The position numbers and the translations under genes are program-made. The notes beneath the pieces were generated by a model. The model was given only the letters and a program-made list of their open reading frames with translations, ran no database searches and was not told the origin of the DNA. From Hydnum rufescens UP504 (taxonomy: Eukaryota > Basidiomycota > Agaricomycetes > Cantharellales > Hydnaceae), in the NCBI GenBank assembly GCA_014904985.1, contig MU128935.1:76693-140692 (forward strand): a stretch of 64,000 nt of DNA, given 5' to 3'. Each line of letters starts with the position of its first letter. The first letter of the stretch is position 1. Shown piece by piece: positions 23,599 through 35,043 of the stretch.

Positions 23599-24743
23599 AT
23601 GAACTCAATGGTGTGGACCGTCCCATTTCTATCTGACGTTGGCGGCGAGTGCAACCCCGGGCCTTGGGCGCTCGTGATTTTGAATCAGTCATTCTCCAGG
23701 GAGCTTCTGGATCGAGTATGGCCTTTTTGTAAGTTCCCGCACACTATATTTCGGTCCTACGTTCTAATGGCATAGGGCCAGGCTCCTGGAGAGCGTGTGC
23801 TGACGGAGGAGCTAACTATCTATACGATGTAGTGGGGGAGAATTTCACGGCCACGTAAGCGCATTCTGTGATGCTGGTAACCGGCTATCCAGCATAATCG
23901 AGGACGTTTTTTTAGTTATCTTCCCGATCTGGTTAAAGGCGACTTGGACTCGATTCGTCCTGAAGTCCGCGAATTTTACGCATCAATGGTGAGTGTTTCC
24001 GGCCCGAATTTGTTTTTTTAATTCAACGTTGGATGGAGTAGGGGGTTACCGTTGTTGAGGACACAGACCAGGATTCAACCGATTTAATGAAATGTGTGGA
24101 GAGCATATCAAAACTCGAAGAGATCAACCCTGGGGTTAATGTACGTGCAGAAATCTGCTATTCAATGCTTAACCTGACTTTATATGCATTGTGTGTTTAG
24201 TACAATGTTATTATCCTCGGCGGGCTCAGCGGGCGTTTAGATCAGACAATACATGTCCTCTCTTTTTTGCACAAGGAACGAAATCGTCGTTTATACACAA
24301 TGGTGGTCACCGATGACAGCTTAGCTTGGATTCTGAATCCGGTGAGATTCTCCCTTTCTCGCCTACCCTGGGCGCCGCCGGGTCCTCACGAAGGCCGTGC
24401 TTCGGTCAGGGGAGCCACACAATTGTGTTGGACACGAAGAGGCTGGGGCCCACGTGTGGACTTTTACCAGTGGGTGTAGAGAGGGCCATACTCTCCACAA
24501 GCGGCTTGGAATGGAATCTTGGTACGTGATTCGTATAACTTTCCTACGGCCTGTGGCCTTGGATGTGGCGTCCGTGATTCCCGGAAAATGCGCTCACGCT
24601 CCGTTCGGCAGACAACGCAGAATCGTCGTTTGAGGGGCTGATGTCGACTTCGAACCATGTCGTTCAGTGATCGTGTCTCCATTGTGACGAGTGCGCCGAT
24701 CTGTTGGACCGTCGCAGTCAAGGCTATGCGGGGCCCATTATAA
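23599..24743 (+). CDS. THI80: thiamine pyrophosphokinase
   Basis: Transfers pyrophosphate from ATP to thiamine to make the cofactor ThDP in the cytosol. Start MNSMVWTVPFLSDVGGE. Next come ALVILNQSFSRELLDRVWPF, then across an intron ESVCADGGANYLYD, YLPDLVKGDLDSIRPEVREFY (the family's GDxDS substrate motif), VVEDTDQDSTDLMKCV (the DQDxTD motif), VIILGGLSGRLDQTIHVLSFL (GGxxGRxDH-like), and after an intron GSHTIVLDTKRLGPTCGLLPVG. The last exon has GLMSTSNHV, then the frame must shift near 24660-24670 to reach SDRVSIVTSAPICWTVAVKA and TAA at 24741. Without the shift the protein ends about 25 residues early and loses a conserved strand. Identity is firm; this break is suspect. Confidence 0.87.
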
Positions 24744-25128
24744 AATATTATTGAATAGATCTTGAAACGTTTCTTGTAGACGGGATTTGCTAGCGCCTTG
24801 TTTGTAACTTAGATTGCTTCCGTACACTGAAACTCAGATTTCCCTGATTTGTTTCGCAGTCACAATTCCTCTGTGAGGTACCATCATCCCCACCCTGTTT
24901 ACTCGACGCCCCCACCCCCAAAAAACCTATAATTCTTCCAGTGTTCTTTACGTAGCCCGCCCCGTTACCCACGTTTTAACCGCCTTACTCACAGCCCAAC
25001 CTGTAGGTTCCTTTCCTGCACCGCGATCTCGAACTCTGTCCTTATCACACCACCTTCCTAGAACGCAAGAGCCATTCACGAACTCTCTATTCTTCACGAA
25101 TCCCTCTTTTACGACTCGAACGATATCC
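24744..25128. promoter_or_regulatory. pyrimidine-rich leader region of the RSR1-like gene
   Basis: No gene supported. The plus strand is increasingly C/T-rich from about 24880 to the ATG at 25129 (cccccacccccaaaaaacc, cctccctttt-like runs), as in many basidiomycete promoters and leaders. Confidence 0.4.
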
Positions 25129-26214
25129 ATGAGACATTTCAACGCGGTTGTTCTAGGAGGTCCGTTATGCTAAACTGGAACTATCCGCATCTTCCACGCG
25201 CATAATGACCTCGTTCCCACCCACAAAAGCCGGTGGTGTCGGAAAATCCGCTTTGACAATTCGATATATGAAATCAATTTTCGTAGATAGCTACGATCCT
25301 ACCATCGAAGGTAGATTCTTCTCTGTTATCACCCTCTTGCATTGTAGATTGAGTATGCTGATATTTCTCCACAGAGGCATACACCAAGCATATTGTCGTG
25401 GATGGAGAACTTTGCAGTGTCTGTTGCATTTTGTCATTGTCACTGGTGATCTTCTCATGCAGTACTTTACAGCTTGAAGTGCTCGACACAGCGGGGGTCG
25501 AGCAATTCACGGCCCTGAATGAGTACTACATCAAAGTAAACGCGTCATATCGCCAATCGAGCATCGCTCATCCTATAAATGCAATACAGGGAGGTACGGG
25601 TTTCGTCCTCGTGTTCAGCTTGACCCAGGCGACGACAATGCGCGAGGTGGAGAATCTTCGCCAACAGATATTCCGCATCAAGGGCCTCCCAGTCCCCCCA
25701 CCGGTGGACACCAACATTCGCCCGAGCACGTCTCGCACGATAAACGGTCGTGGACAACAAGATATTATGCCCCTGGACAGGTTTCATCATAATCCGACGA
25801 CCAGTGAACTTTCCCACTCTATACCACTAGTCATTGTGGGGACAAAATCGGATCTTACTGCAGAACGAGAAGTGTCTCGCGAGATGGTGACCCGGTACGT
25901 TGAGTGCACGATACCAGCTCGTCTCACTCACTAACGGCCTTGATTTCCCAATCTCTCCCCATACAGGATGGCGACCCTCTGGGGTGTTCCGTTCTACGAG
26001 ACAAGCTCGAAACGCGACGTGAACGTCGAAGCTGTTTTTAACGTAAGGCCGCACGATGGCGTGGTGGCGGTGCCATATTTTCAATGCTTAATTCTATACC
26101 CGGCAGGACATTGTCCGCCAAATGAAAGTAAAATATCCAGAGGGTTCCAGGCCTTCCCAACCTTCCCCCAAGAAGATACGGAAGCACCGCAGGCCCAAGT
26201 GCGTCATTCAGTAA
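25129..26214 (+). CDS. Ras-family small GTPase, RSR1/Rap type
   Basis: Membrane GTPase likely to set polarity, by analogy with yeast RSR1/BUD1. Exon 1 gives MRHFNAVVLG; an intron inside the P-loop joins to AGGVGKSALTIRYM (G1). Then DSYDPTIEEAYTKHIVVDG (effector loop, G2), LEVLDTAGVEQFTALNEYYIK (G3), GGTGFVLVFSLT, LVIVGTKSDLTAEREVS (G4, TKSD) and VPFYETSSKRDVNVEAVF (G5). The tail is basic (KKIRKHRRPK) and ends CVIQ, a CaaX prenylation box, with TAA at 26212. In G3 the residue equal to Ras Gln61 is Val, as Rap/RSR1 members also replace it. An extra loop of about 45 residues rich in Pro, Thr and Arg (around 25690-25815) sits before G4. Introns join in phase; the gene is intact. Confidence 0.9.
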
Positions 26215-27561
26215 AGCTACCTCAGCGTCGACTGGAAACGATATCCGACCCATACTATTCCGAATTGGTAATCATCCGATGCCCAGATATTCGCGTACAA
26301 CGTCATCGCGCCGACGATGTGCCAGCACCCATTATTCCCCCCCTGTTCGGCCCGACGATACCACTATGACCCCGGGTCGATGATGTCCCTAGCATGTAGC
26401 ATCAGTAAATTTCTCCTTACCTTTTCGCCTCTTCCAGTTTACTTGTTCTTTGGGTTTACTGGCCTCCCTTCATCATATGGTTCTTCCGTCAGTGATGTCC
26501 TCTCAGCACTGATTCGTATACCCTCCTGGCAAGCCTCCGTCCCCGGAGTATATTCCCTCATCGTGTCATCGTCTGTAGTCTCAAGAAAATCCGACTTCCT
26601 TAACCCCCTTTTACGACCCTTCTAGGACCTCCAAATTCCCCTACCATATATTCCTCCTTTTGTCCCCCAGTAGACGATAACTTCTATTCCCACCAGAGGT
26701 CTCCTTTTTTTTTTTTGAATGCTAAAGATGCCTTGTGGCATCATGAGTTTCGATTCCGCTTTTGTTTTTTAGAGCTTATATTATAGAGTTCGTGACTGGT
26801 TGCGCAAGTTTGGCGACGTGGTTTTGGCCTTGCTTTTGCGTGTCGTTACGCCGCAGGTCACCGGAGGGGAAATACGTAAGTGGATACTTGAGAGATCGTT
26901 TACCGTTAAATTCTCAAGATGTAGCAATTAGGTGATAGTGCAGTGGATTCATCATATCATGGGAATTTACCACCCAGGTCCATAGTCCCTACACAGTTCC
27001 GAAATTTGGTGGATGGATTTTAGGAACAAAGTAGGTGTTTACCAGAGTACTGTAGTCCAAGGCGCGAGTGACAACTTTAAAAGTCAGAGAAGTGCTGATG
27101 AATCAGATAAATAGGGTCTTTCACGATAACAAAAATGAGGCAAAAATGGTACAAAAACAACAGAAAACCAATTCAGTTGGCCTCAAAAATGGTGTTTTTG
27201 GGTTCATTTGAGCTCTATCTTAAAACACCCTAATGATGAGTGAATGATTCATAGTATTTTCAGACAGTGTCAATGAGACTTGCATATCCTTCATAAAAAG
27301 AAATGGGCTGGTATTTACTACATCTATGAACTCTTCACTTCGCCGATCCGCCTTCCCTTTGATCGTCAAGATGGTCCGTCCGAAGCTTGCGGTCTGATTG
27401 ATCACGTAATCTCACTGTGTCGGCAACTTCCATCCACAGTTGGCGCCAGTTTCGCCACGATCAGGCCTCTAAAATCCTGAATACCGCAGCTTGTTAGCGT
27501 AGATCACGGCGAGATAAACGCCTATTGGGCTGTGTTCGTTTATATCTTACTGTCGATCACA
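26215..27561. other. intergenic region before the NLR gene
   Basis: No gene supported. C/T-rich 3' flank of the GTPase to about 26700, with an 11-T run near 26706. From about 27000 the DNA is AT-rich, with repeated caaaaatg motifs near 27130-27195. The promoter of the NLR gene would lie just before 27562. Confidence 0.45.
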
Positions 27562-27638
27562 ATGGGGGATCCCTTCCCTGTGATTAGTGAGTATGAAGAC
27601 GAGGGATTGAAAGACAACTCATCCGTGGCTATTCTCAG

Positions 27639-27716
27639 ATGCCGGTGATGGGGGTGCTGGAACACACGGTGGTATTGGTGGTCGTGGAGGGGATGTACAT
27701 CTCCACTCCCATAATC
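27639..27716 (+). other. glycine/histidine-rich N-terminal exon of the NLR gene
   Basis: This 78-nt exon encodes AGDGGAGTHGGIGGRGGD followed by VHLHSHN. It is flanked by a GTGAGT-type donor on each side and joins in phase to the NACHT exon. Low-complexity Gly-rich peptides directly before NACHT domains recall short signalling motifs of fungal NLRs, but it matches no named motif that I can confirm. Confidence 0.6.
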
Positions 27717-29639
27717 GTGAGTCCCTTGCTTATCCATCTGGACAGTATCCATACCTATGCTCTTCCAGATGCACCAGAATCTTCTGGACTTCTAATGTCC
27801 TTGCCTCGAGCGAATTATGCGAGGCATGACTCTGGCCGTAAGAATCCTCCATCGGCATGCCTCGAGGGCACTCGTGTTGCCATATTGGATGAAATTATAT
27901 CATGGTCGGAGAGCGCGAATGGCGAAAGACCTCCTGTGTACTGGCTCAGCGGACTCGCTGGCATCGGCAAATCGACTATCGCAAATACCGTTGCTCAACG
28001 TGCCCAAGAGAAAGACACGCTAGGCGCCACTTTCTTCTTTTCTCGAAGCGACAACCCCTTGCGGGACCCCCAGCTCGTATTCCCAACACTCGCTTTCCAA
28101 CTCGCCCAATCAGAGAGTGCGTTCAAGGACGTCATCCTGGAAGCTCTAGGACAAGATCCGACAGTTGGACACAAGCAACTGTTGCCTCAGCTTCAGGCGT
28201 TAATCTTGACACCCCTTCTGAAAATCAATCCCCACCGGCGTCCAATACTTATAATCCTTGATGCTCTCGATGAGTGTGATGAGAGGGTGCCGCAGATATT
28301 CTACGACTGGTGTTCTCACACGCAATCCAAATACCTTTCCTCCGTGTCTTGATCAGCTGTCGTCCACAACCTCACCTATCCTCAGTTTTCAACAAAGTCA
28401 CGAATCTCGAAAGACTGTTCTTCATAATATCGAGGCCGTCTGTCGTTCAGGAGGACATCCGCTCTTACATCTCCTTTGAATTGGTCCAAGATTTCCAGAG
28501 AAACTTGATCTTTCTATGCGGACGATTGGGCGACGGATGCCCAGAGGAACTTGCTCGTAGAGAAGTCCGGAGGCTATTCATCTACTGCCGCTACGGCAAT
28601 TCGATTCATCGGGGACGATCGTGTGCGGGACCCTCCCGCACATTTAAGGCTTGTACTCAACACCCGGTCTGCGCAAGAAGAAGGAGCGACGCCCTATTCG
28701 CAGCTGGATGAGCTCTACACGGGGGTCCTCCGCACCTCTCTTTCCGTGGCTAATCAGACGCAGATTCTGAAGCGATTTCAAATCGTTGTTGGGAGCATTG
28801 TGATCTTGCGCGAACCTCTCCCATTGGACTCCTTGGCTCGATTTGTCAAGTTCGAAAGATACATTGTTGAAGCCTACCTTGTATCATCTTCACTCAGTAA
28901 TCATCCCACCGTCCGATATTCATCAGGCACCTCGCATTTACCATCCTTCATTTCTCGAATTTATCACGGATGCGTCGCGATGCTCCCTGACGGGCTTCGT
29001 CATTATTCCCTAAGCCAGAGCAGGAATTACGCCATGCGGCCCGATGCTTTGAACTCATGAGGACACATCTAAAGCGGGATGTAGCTGGTATCCTGGATCC
29101 GTCGCTTCTGAACGCGGAGGATGGACGGATTCGATGAGAAAGTGAGGAATGCATTGCCACCGCAAGTGCAAGTATGCATGCCGCTATTGGGCGTCACATC
29201 TATCCGGGTGTGAGTTAGGGAGAGAAGAGGGTGGTGGATGCACTGGAGGTGTTCTCGAGGCGATCGATTCTATGGTGGCTTCGAAGCAATGAGTCTGATT
29301 AGGAGTCTATCAAGTGCTGCAAGCTTGAATTCAAGAGCATACCAGCTGGGCGGTATGTGCATTTCATACTGATCCTGATTACCTAGCCAGTGATTCTTGT
29401 GACAGGATACGCTCAAAATGTGACTCGACTTTAGTAACGATGCTGTCTGATGGCTATCCGATTCATTCTTGCTCACTGGGAAGTCATAGGAGAGAGTGCG
29501 TTTACATGTGTATCATTCTGCGTTGCCTTTCACGCCCCACGGACAGTGCACTGTATGCAGCATATCGGGAGGATCAAATGCATTGCATCAGGGTACTGCA
29601 AGGTGTGGAGTCTGAATGGTCACAGACCTTGACTATATT

Positions 29640-31400
29640 ACGTGGCCATTTCGCATGAGGTTACAAGCATTGTGCTTTTCGCCTGATGGATTCCGCCTTG
29701 CATCAGGCTCCTATGATCACACATGTATGGTTGTGGGATGCCATGTCTGGTGCACCCATTGCTGAACTAGAGGGCCATTCTGGTTGGATTACAAGCATCA
29801 TATTTTCACCGGATGGATTCCGTCTTGCATCAGGCTCCTATGATTGTACCCTCTGCTTGTGGGATGCTGTGTCTGGCATGTCCATTGCCAAACTAGAGGG
29901 CCATTCTGGTCCAGTGATGAGCATTGCATTTTCACCCAATGGATTATCACCTTGCATCAGGCTCCCATGACCACAGCATATGGTTATGGGATGCTGTGTC
30001 TGGTGTGCCCATTACCACACTAGCAGGCCATTCTGATTCAGTTATAAGTGTTGCATTTTCACCCAATGGATTGCACCTTGTATCAGGCTCCAGTGATTCC
30101 ACCCTATGGTTGTGGGATGCTGTGTCTCTTGAACCCATTGCCCAACTAAAGGGCCATACTGGATGGGGTTAGGACAGTTGCATTTTCACCCAATGGATTG
30201 TTCCTTGCATCAGGTCTCCAGGATTGTACTGCTGTGGTTGTGGAATGGCATGTCTGGCATGCCTATTGCCAAACTGGAGGGCCATTCTAGTTGGATTACT
30301 ACATTGTGGCCTTTTCACCTGATGGATTATTCCTTGCATCAGGCTCTGATGATCATACCTTATACTTGTGGGATGTGCATGTCTAGCACAGCAATTGCCC
30401 ACCTAGGAGGGCCATTCTGGCCAGTCACAGACATTGCATTTTCACCTGATGGATTGCATCTTGCATCAGGCTCTGATGATCACACCCTATACTTGTGGGA
30501 TGTCATGTCTGGCACACACATTGCCCAAATAAAGGCCATTCTGGTTCAGTTACAGGTGTTGCATTTTCACCTGATGGATTTCACCTTGCATCAGGCTCCC
30601 ATGATCATACCCTACGCTTGTGGGATGTCATGTCTGGTGTGCCCCTTGTTGAACTGGACCAGCACTTTGATTCAATTGGGACCCTTGTATTCTCCCCTGA
30701 TGGGCTGCATCTTGCATCTGGCTCCTATGATAAAAACCTACGGCTGTGGGATGCCATGTCTGGAATGCCCATTGGAAATTCAAGGGATGATTCAGGTTGG
30801 GTAGGTCTGCTGCATTTTCACCTGATGGATTGCGCCTTGCATCTAGTTCCTCTGATCATACCATATGGTTGTGGGATGCAATGTCTGGTGCACCCATTGC
30901 TGATCTGGAGGGCCATAGTGGAATGATTATGGCTGTTGCATTTTCACCTGATGGCTTGTGCCTTGCATCAGGTTCAGCAGATTGTACTGTGCAGGTCTGG
31001 GATGGCATGTCAGGGGTCCCTATTGCCAAACTAGATGGTCATTCTCATTGGTCAGCTATGACATTGCCTTTTCACCAGATGGATTACTCCTTGCATCAGG
31101 TTCCCATGATCATACTCTCCAGTTGTGGGATGTTATGTCTTGGCACCCATAGCAAAACTAGAGGGCCATACTAGTTGGATTACAACTGTTGCCTTTTCAC
31201 CCGATGGATTGTCCCTTGCATCAGGCTCCAATGATCAAACACTACAGTTGTGGGACACCATGTCTGGCATGCTCATTGCAAAACTGGAAAAATGTCCTGA
31301 TCCAGTTACAACCATTACATTTTCTTCCAATGGCTCTAGTTTGCTTGCATGCATGCTTGACCACACCCTTGAATGGGATTTGGACTTCCCAATATCCTGA
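29640..31400 (+). repeat. array of about 13 near-identical WD40 repeats
   Basis: Units of about 126 bp (42 codons) repeat with a core of gcattttcacc-gatgga, cttgcatcaggctcc, gatcata-cc and ttgtgggatg, encoding FSPDGxxLASGSxDHTxxLWD and GHSGxxxx. Copies centred on the ttgtgggatg motif recur at about 29735, 29860, 29986, 30113, 30245, 30368, 30497, 30620, 30749, 30875, 31000, 31126 and 31251. Units are far more alike at DNA level than ordinary WD40 blades, which points to recent unit exchange. Frames shift between many units. Confidence 0.88.
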
Positions 31401-31685
31401 TATGTCTCTCAGTATGTATTCTCTGGGACCTCTGCAGTGGCCCCCATGCCCATTTCAGGCTTGACTCCACTCATTTGGTCTCTTTGTGACGGATGGATAC
31501 AAGTGGAACAGTGGGGAGGCCATGGTGTCAGACGGATCTGTTGCATTCCGGCACATGCATCCTCCTGGAATAACATTGCTGCAGCAAAGGTGGGGACTGA
31601 ATTTCGGATTGCCATTGGTTATGAAAATGGCCGCCTGATTATTATTGCTGTTCCATTTGATCCATTTAATTCACACTCAACTTGA

Positions 31686-32953
31686 CATGTGAAGTATCTT
31701 GTGTACCTCATTAAATATGTACCAAATGGAATTCCAAGTGAGGGCTGGAGGAGTTGGAATGAAGTCATTAGTGCATAATAACCTCCTATTCTCACTTACT
31801 TGCAGGGAAATTTATGTTATTGATATTACGTGCAGTGTAGCAGAGATTTTGGGCTAACTTTCTAAATCATATCCATGGAATGCTCGGTATCGATTTGAGT
31901 GCCACGGTGTCTAAGGGCCAGTTCGGCTGCACGAGAAACGTTTCTGGTGCGGCCGAACTGGCCCTAAGGCTTCCGTTTCGTTCTGTTTTCAACATCAAAT
32001 CCGAATCCCAACGCCTCTCTAACAGCCTCACACGTAACGGAACTTGTCATGAAACCCAATATGATAGTTTGGGGGTCACGCGAGTCAATTTTCTCACCAT
32101 TTTCGAGTAGTTTGTGTTATCGTGAAATGAACGAAGGATTCAAAAGACTCAGGGGTATATGAAAGCCAAGGGAGGCCACGAGAATCCCTATATGCCCGTT
32201 CTGGTCGAACCCAGGCGGTTCGGAGGAAAGGGGGATTTAGGTCAGAGCGACGGAAATAGATGAACGATTCACTCCTGTTTGTCCAATGAGGTAGGAATCA
32301 TAGGAGATATTACAAGAAGAGACAAAAAACGGCGATGACAATTTATCGCCATTGTTACATAGATTTTGCAAATTTTCGGACGTGAAGACAATTGCCTGCA
32401 TTCTTTATTCTTGTGTGATCCTAGCACAGCCAGCGGCCAGGAGAGACTCTCATCATCACCCCCACCTCACCAGAAAAGCTCGAGTTGAGGTACAGTGGGT
32501 CACATAAAAGAATTTGCTAACCATGACACCCACGTGCGCAGTTGGAGCGGAGGGCAACCGGTCACCAGGGGATCACGGCGTTACAGGTGGCTCGCGTAGC
32601 AAGTAGATCTCCATGTGCTAGGGTGGCATGCAGCACTGCACCCGATTACATAACGCGTAGTGGCTAGTGATATTCCATGACCAGAGGAAAAGTACAACAG
32701 GAGGGATGAGAAGAAAAGTGAGTGAGGGAAATCAGAATTAGAAAGAGGAAATTGGGAGGCATAGGAATAGAAAAGGGGAGCACGGGACTCCGCAAGAGAG
32801 ATCATATAGGGATCCACCCAGATGACGATATACTACAAGGACATTGCGAGGAGAAAATGGGGTATCGGTGCCGCGAATCTAGTCGGGTAGGTAGGAGGAA
32901 AAAAATCCTAAAACCAAGAAAAAACCACCTGCAGCGCCATTCATAGAACACTA
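31686..32953. other. intergenic region with a 52-bp palindrome
   Basis: No gene supported. It holds the palindrome at 31914-31965 and AT-rich DNA. Purine-rich plus-strand DNA at about 32690-32930 is more likely regulatory or UTR than coding. Confidence 0.45.
31914..31965. repeat. short palindromic element (27-bp arms, overlapping centre)
   Basis: Left arm agggccagttcggctgcac and on to gagaaacg. The right arm read backwards gives agggccagttcggccgcac and on to cagaaacg, with only two mismatches over 27 bp. Such a tight hairpin is typical of a tiny foldback element or two abutting transposon ends. Confidence 0.8.
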
Positions 32954-33619
32954 TCAGAGAGGGGACTCGGATTGAGAGCCTTTCTCCTCATCCGTTTCCT
33001 TCGCGACGACTACCGGAACGACCGCCGGTAGGGTGAATTCGTCCCCGCTATCTGTTTTGATGATGCCGTACACTGATGGAACTGGTTTGCGCCTAGGGCT
33101 CACTTGGAAGGACGTAGGTCGAGTACGGATGGGCGTTGGAGGGGGTGAACAAACAGGAGAATCTTGGGGGGACGATTTGGAAGATGATCGCGAGACCTGA
33201 AAGAGAACAAGTCAATGATGATGGCAAACGAGAAATGTGCGAGGGGGTTTTACAATACTCGAATTCCTCTCTAATTGTCCAGACGGTTTGGTCTGGCTCT
33301 TGTTGCTCGAAGAGCCTGAATTTAACTGGGAGAATAATAAGACGATGAGCGCTGAAGGAGGCTAAATACCGGCTCACACTTAGAGAATCGTCACCGTGCT
33401 GGCAATGTACGAAGTTGGTGGGGGGCCCGATGAGACCCTGAACAAAGAGAATTCTGAATTGGGCGCCATGAGGATACCTGGGATCCAGACACATACTTTG
33501 TTGAGCCTCCGGCTGGGCGGGGCTGTCAGCGTGCGACGACGTCTAGACCTAGTGGTGCGGGACGGGAATGCATTGTCGCCGTCGTCTAGGGTGTGTACGG
33601 AGCTGCACAGAAGAAACAT
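32954..33619 (-). CDS. hypothetical Ser/Pro/Arg-rich protein
   Basis: No family recognised. The last exon (about 33197-32954) is convincing: VSRSSSKSSPQDSPVCSPPP, TPIRTRPTSFQVSPRRKP, VYGIIKTDSGDEFTLPAVVP and a TGA at 32954. A GT-AG intron joins it in phase to the exon about 33330-33257 (LNSGSSSNKSQTKPSGQLER). Further upstream, VSSGPPPTSYIAST and the Arg-rich LDDGDNAFPSRTTRSRRRR (Met at 33619) look like earlier exons, but their junctions could not be settled. The product would be a small, basic, disordered protein. It diverges from the hydrolase at 33849. Confidence 0.5.
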
Positions 33620-33848
33620 TGCGAGGCTAGCTGGCTAGTAGAGTTGTGAGAGAGCGCAGACACGAGCCAGCTCAGTCGTTCTTGTAGGAGGTGGTGGCGG
33701 AGATCCAGCCGGGAACAGATTCGTTAATGATCCGTTAAATGATAGTTGACACTCCGGAGCTGTGACCCCTAGAAAAGGGGAGCGGCTATTTCCGCATTTC
33801 ACAGGCACAGCGCCCCTGTAGGGCGAATTTGACCTTCTGGCACGAGCG

Positions 33849-35043
33849 ATGGCTATCACAGTCCACACTCACAACATAGGTGGTCTGGGCGTCGACATCT
33901 TTCAGCGGGATGATCAGATCGCTGCCCCGAGATTAACTGTTCTTTTCATCCTTCACGGCCGACTCGAATCACGGAAGGATGTCCGAGCCCAAGCCGAACA
34001 TGTTCTCAAGGCGGTTTATCCGAACTCCAATTTGACTCGAGATCTCTTGGTTGTCACATTCGTAAGTTCGGTCGTATACACAGCCAGTCGTATCGTCGGT
34101 GATCTCTGTTTCATAGGACCACAGAAATCACGGTGACCGTCTCGTAGACGGGAATGCCAATCTAGGATGGCACAAGAAGCCTGAACGTAATAATCCAAAT
34201 CATGCGTGATGTGTTCCGAACTTCTTCCCCACCCTCCATATATGAACAGTCTCCGCATTCTAGGATCGATATGTATACTGTGCAATGTAGGCTTTATCTG
34301 CCCCTCACGGACCTGTCACTGACTCATTTATCCTCGGACACTGTAGGGGGCACTGCTCAGGATGTTTCGTTTTTAATTGATTTTCTTCCATCGTATCTCT
34401 ATCCTTCGGGGGAGCGATCTATCGATACCTGGGCGGTGGCGGGTATCAGTCTGGGTGGTCATTCCACTTGGACGTGCCTTAGAAACGGTATGGCCAATTC
34501 CACCCCTTTTCAAGCCCAGAACCTATCGTGGAGAAATATCCCTTTGCCTGATTGTACAATCCAGACTCCCGAATTTCTATCGGAATCCCAATTATTAGTG
34601 AGTAATCCTGACCATCCCTGATTGTAAAAATCTTCCCGGGGATTTACCTGAGTGTAGGCTGTCCCGATTTTCTCAAACTCATGTCCAAACGCGCCATTGA
34701 TAATGGACTACCATTCGGACCCCCAACCTTCCCAGACAGCCTGCTACAATTTATCAGATCAACTGACCCAGCGGCATCGACTCCGGACATCACGTCCTCG
34801 TCGAAGGACGCCAATCCATTTGTAGACAAGCGGATCCTGGTGCTCTCGGGTGCGGCCGATAAGTTGGTCCCATGGGAAGCCAGTAAAGCCTTTGTAGAGG
34901 CTTTGCATGTGGACGCAAATAGAGGTGGAGTGAAGCAGGTTTTCGTCCAGGATGGAGTTGGACATGAATGTACACAAGAGATGACTTCGAGATTGGCGGC
35001 GTTTGTGCGGGACTTTGCTCTGGGTATTAAGGAGGTACGTTGA
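33849..35043 (+). CDS. alpha/beta hydrolase fold enzyme
   Basis: Start MAITVHTHNIGGLGVDIFQ. Core strand LTVLFILHGRLESRKDV, then RDLLVVTF joined across an intron (about 34060-34118) to DHRNHGDRLVDGNANLGW. After another intron come GGTAQDVSFLIDFLPSYL and WAVAGISLGGHSTW, a GxSxG nucleophile elbow. A third part has CPDFLKLMSKRAIDNG and KRILVLSGAADKLVPWEASK (the position of the acid residue), then VFVQDGVGHECTQEM with the likely catalytic His. It ends FALGIKEVR at 35043 after about 350 residues. The full triad Ser-Asp-His is in place, so it should be active. Substrate unknown; esterase or lipase-like is a fair guess. In frame as far as checked. Confidence 0.78.

Larger units (their letters stand above)
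27562..31685 (+). pseudogene. NACHT-WD40 NLR-type receptor, frame-disrupted
   Basis: STAND NTPases of this design act in fungal non-self recognition and regulated cell death. Exons 27562-27586, 27639-27716 and 27769 onward join in phase. The short N-terminus (MGDPFPVIN, then a Gly/His-rich stretch to about residue 37) leads into LPRANYARHDSGRKNPPSA and the NACHT domain: VYWLSGLAGIGKSTIANTVA (Walker A), GATFFFSRSDNP, and PILIILDALDECDE (Walker B). The helical half (PYSQLDELYTGVLRTSLSVA, SIVILREPLPLDSLARFVK) and ACRYWASHL follow, then about 13 WD40 repeats. A tail (VRRICCIPAHASSWNN, GYENGRLIIIAVPFDPF) ends at 31685. Frame changes occur near 28320 and 28550, several between 28860 and 29640, and almost every repeat after that; a TGA sits at 31398. 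As read it cannot make a full protein. Decay or base errors are both possible. Confidence 0.8.
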
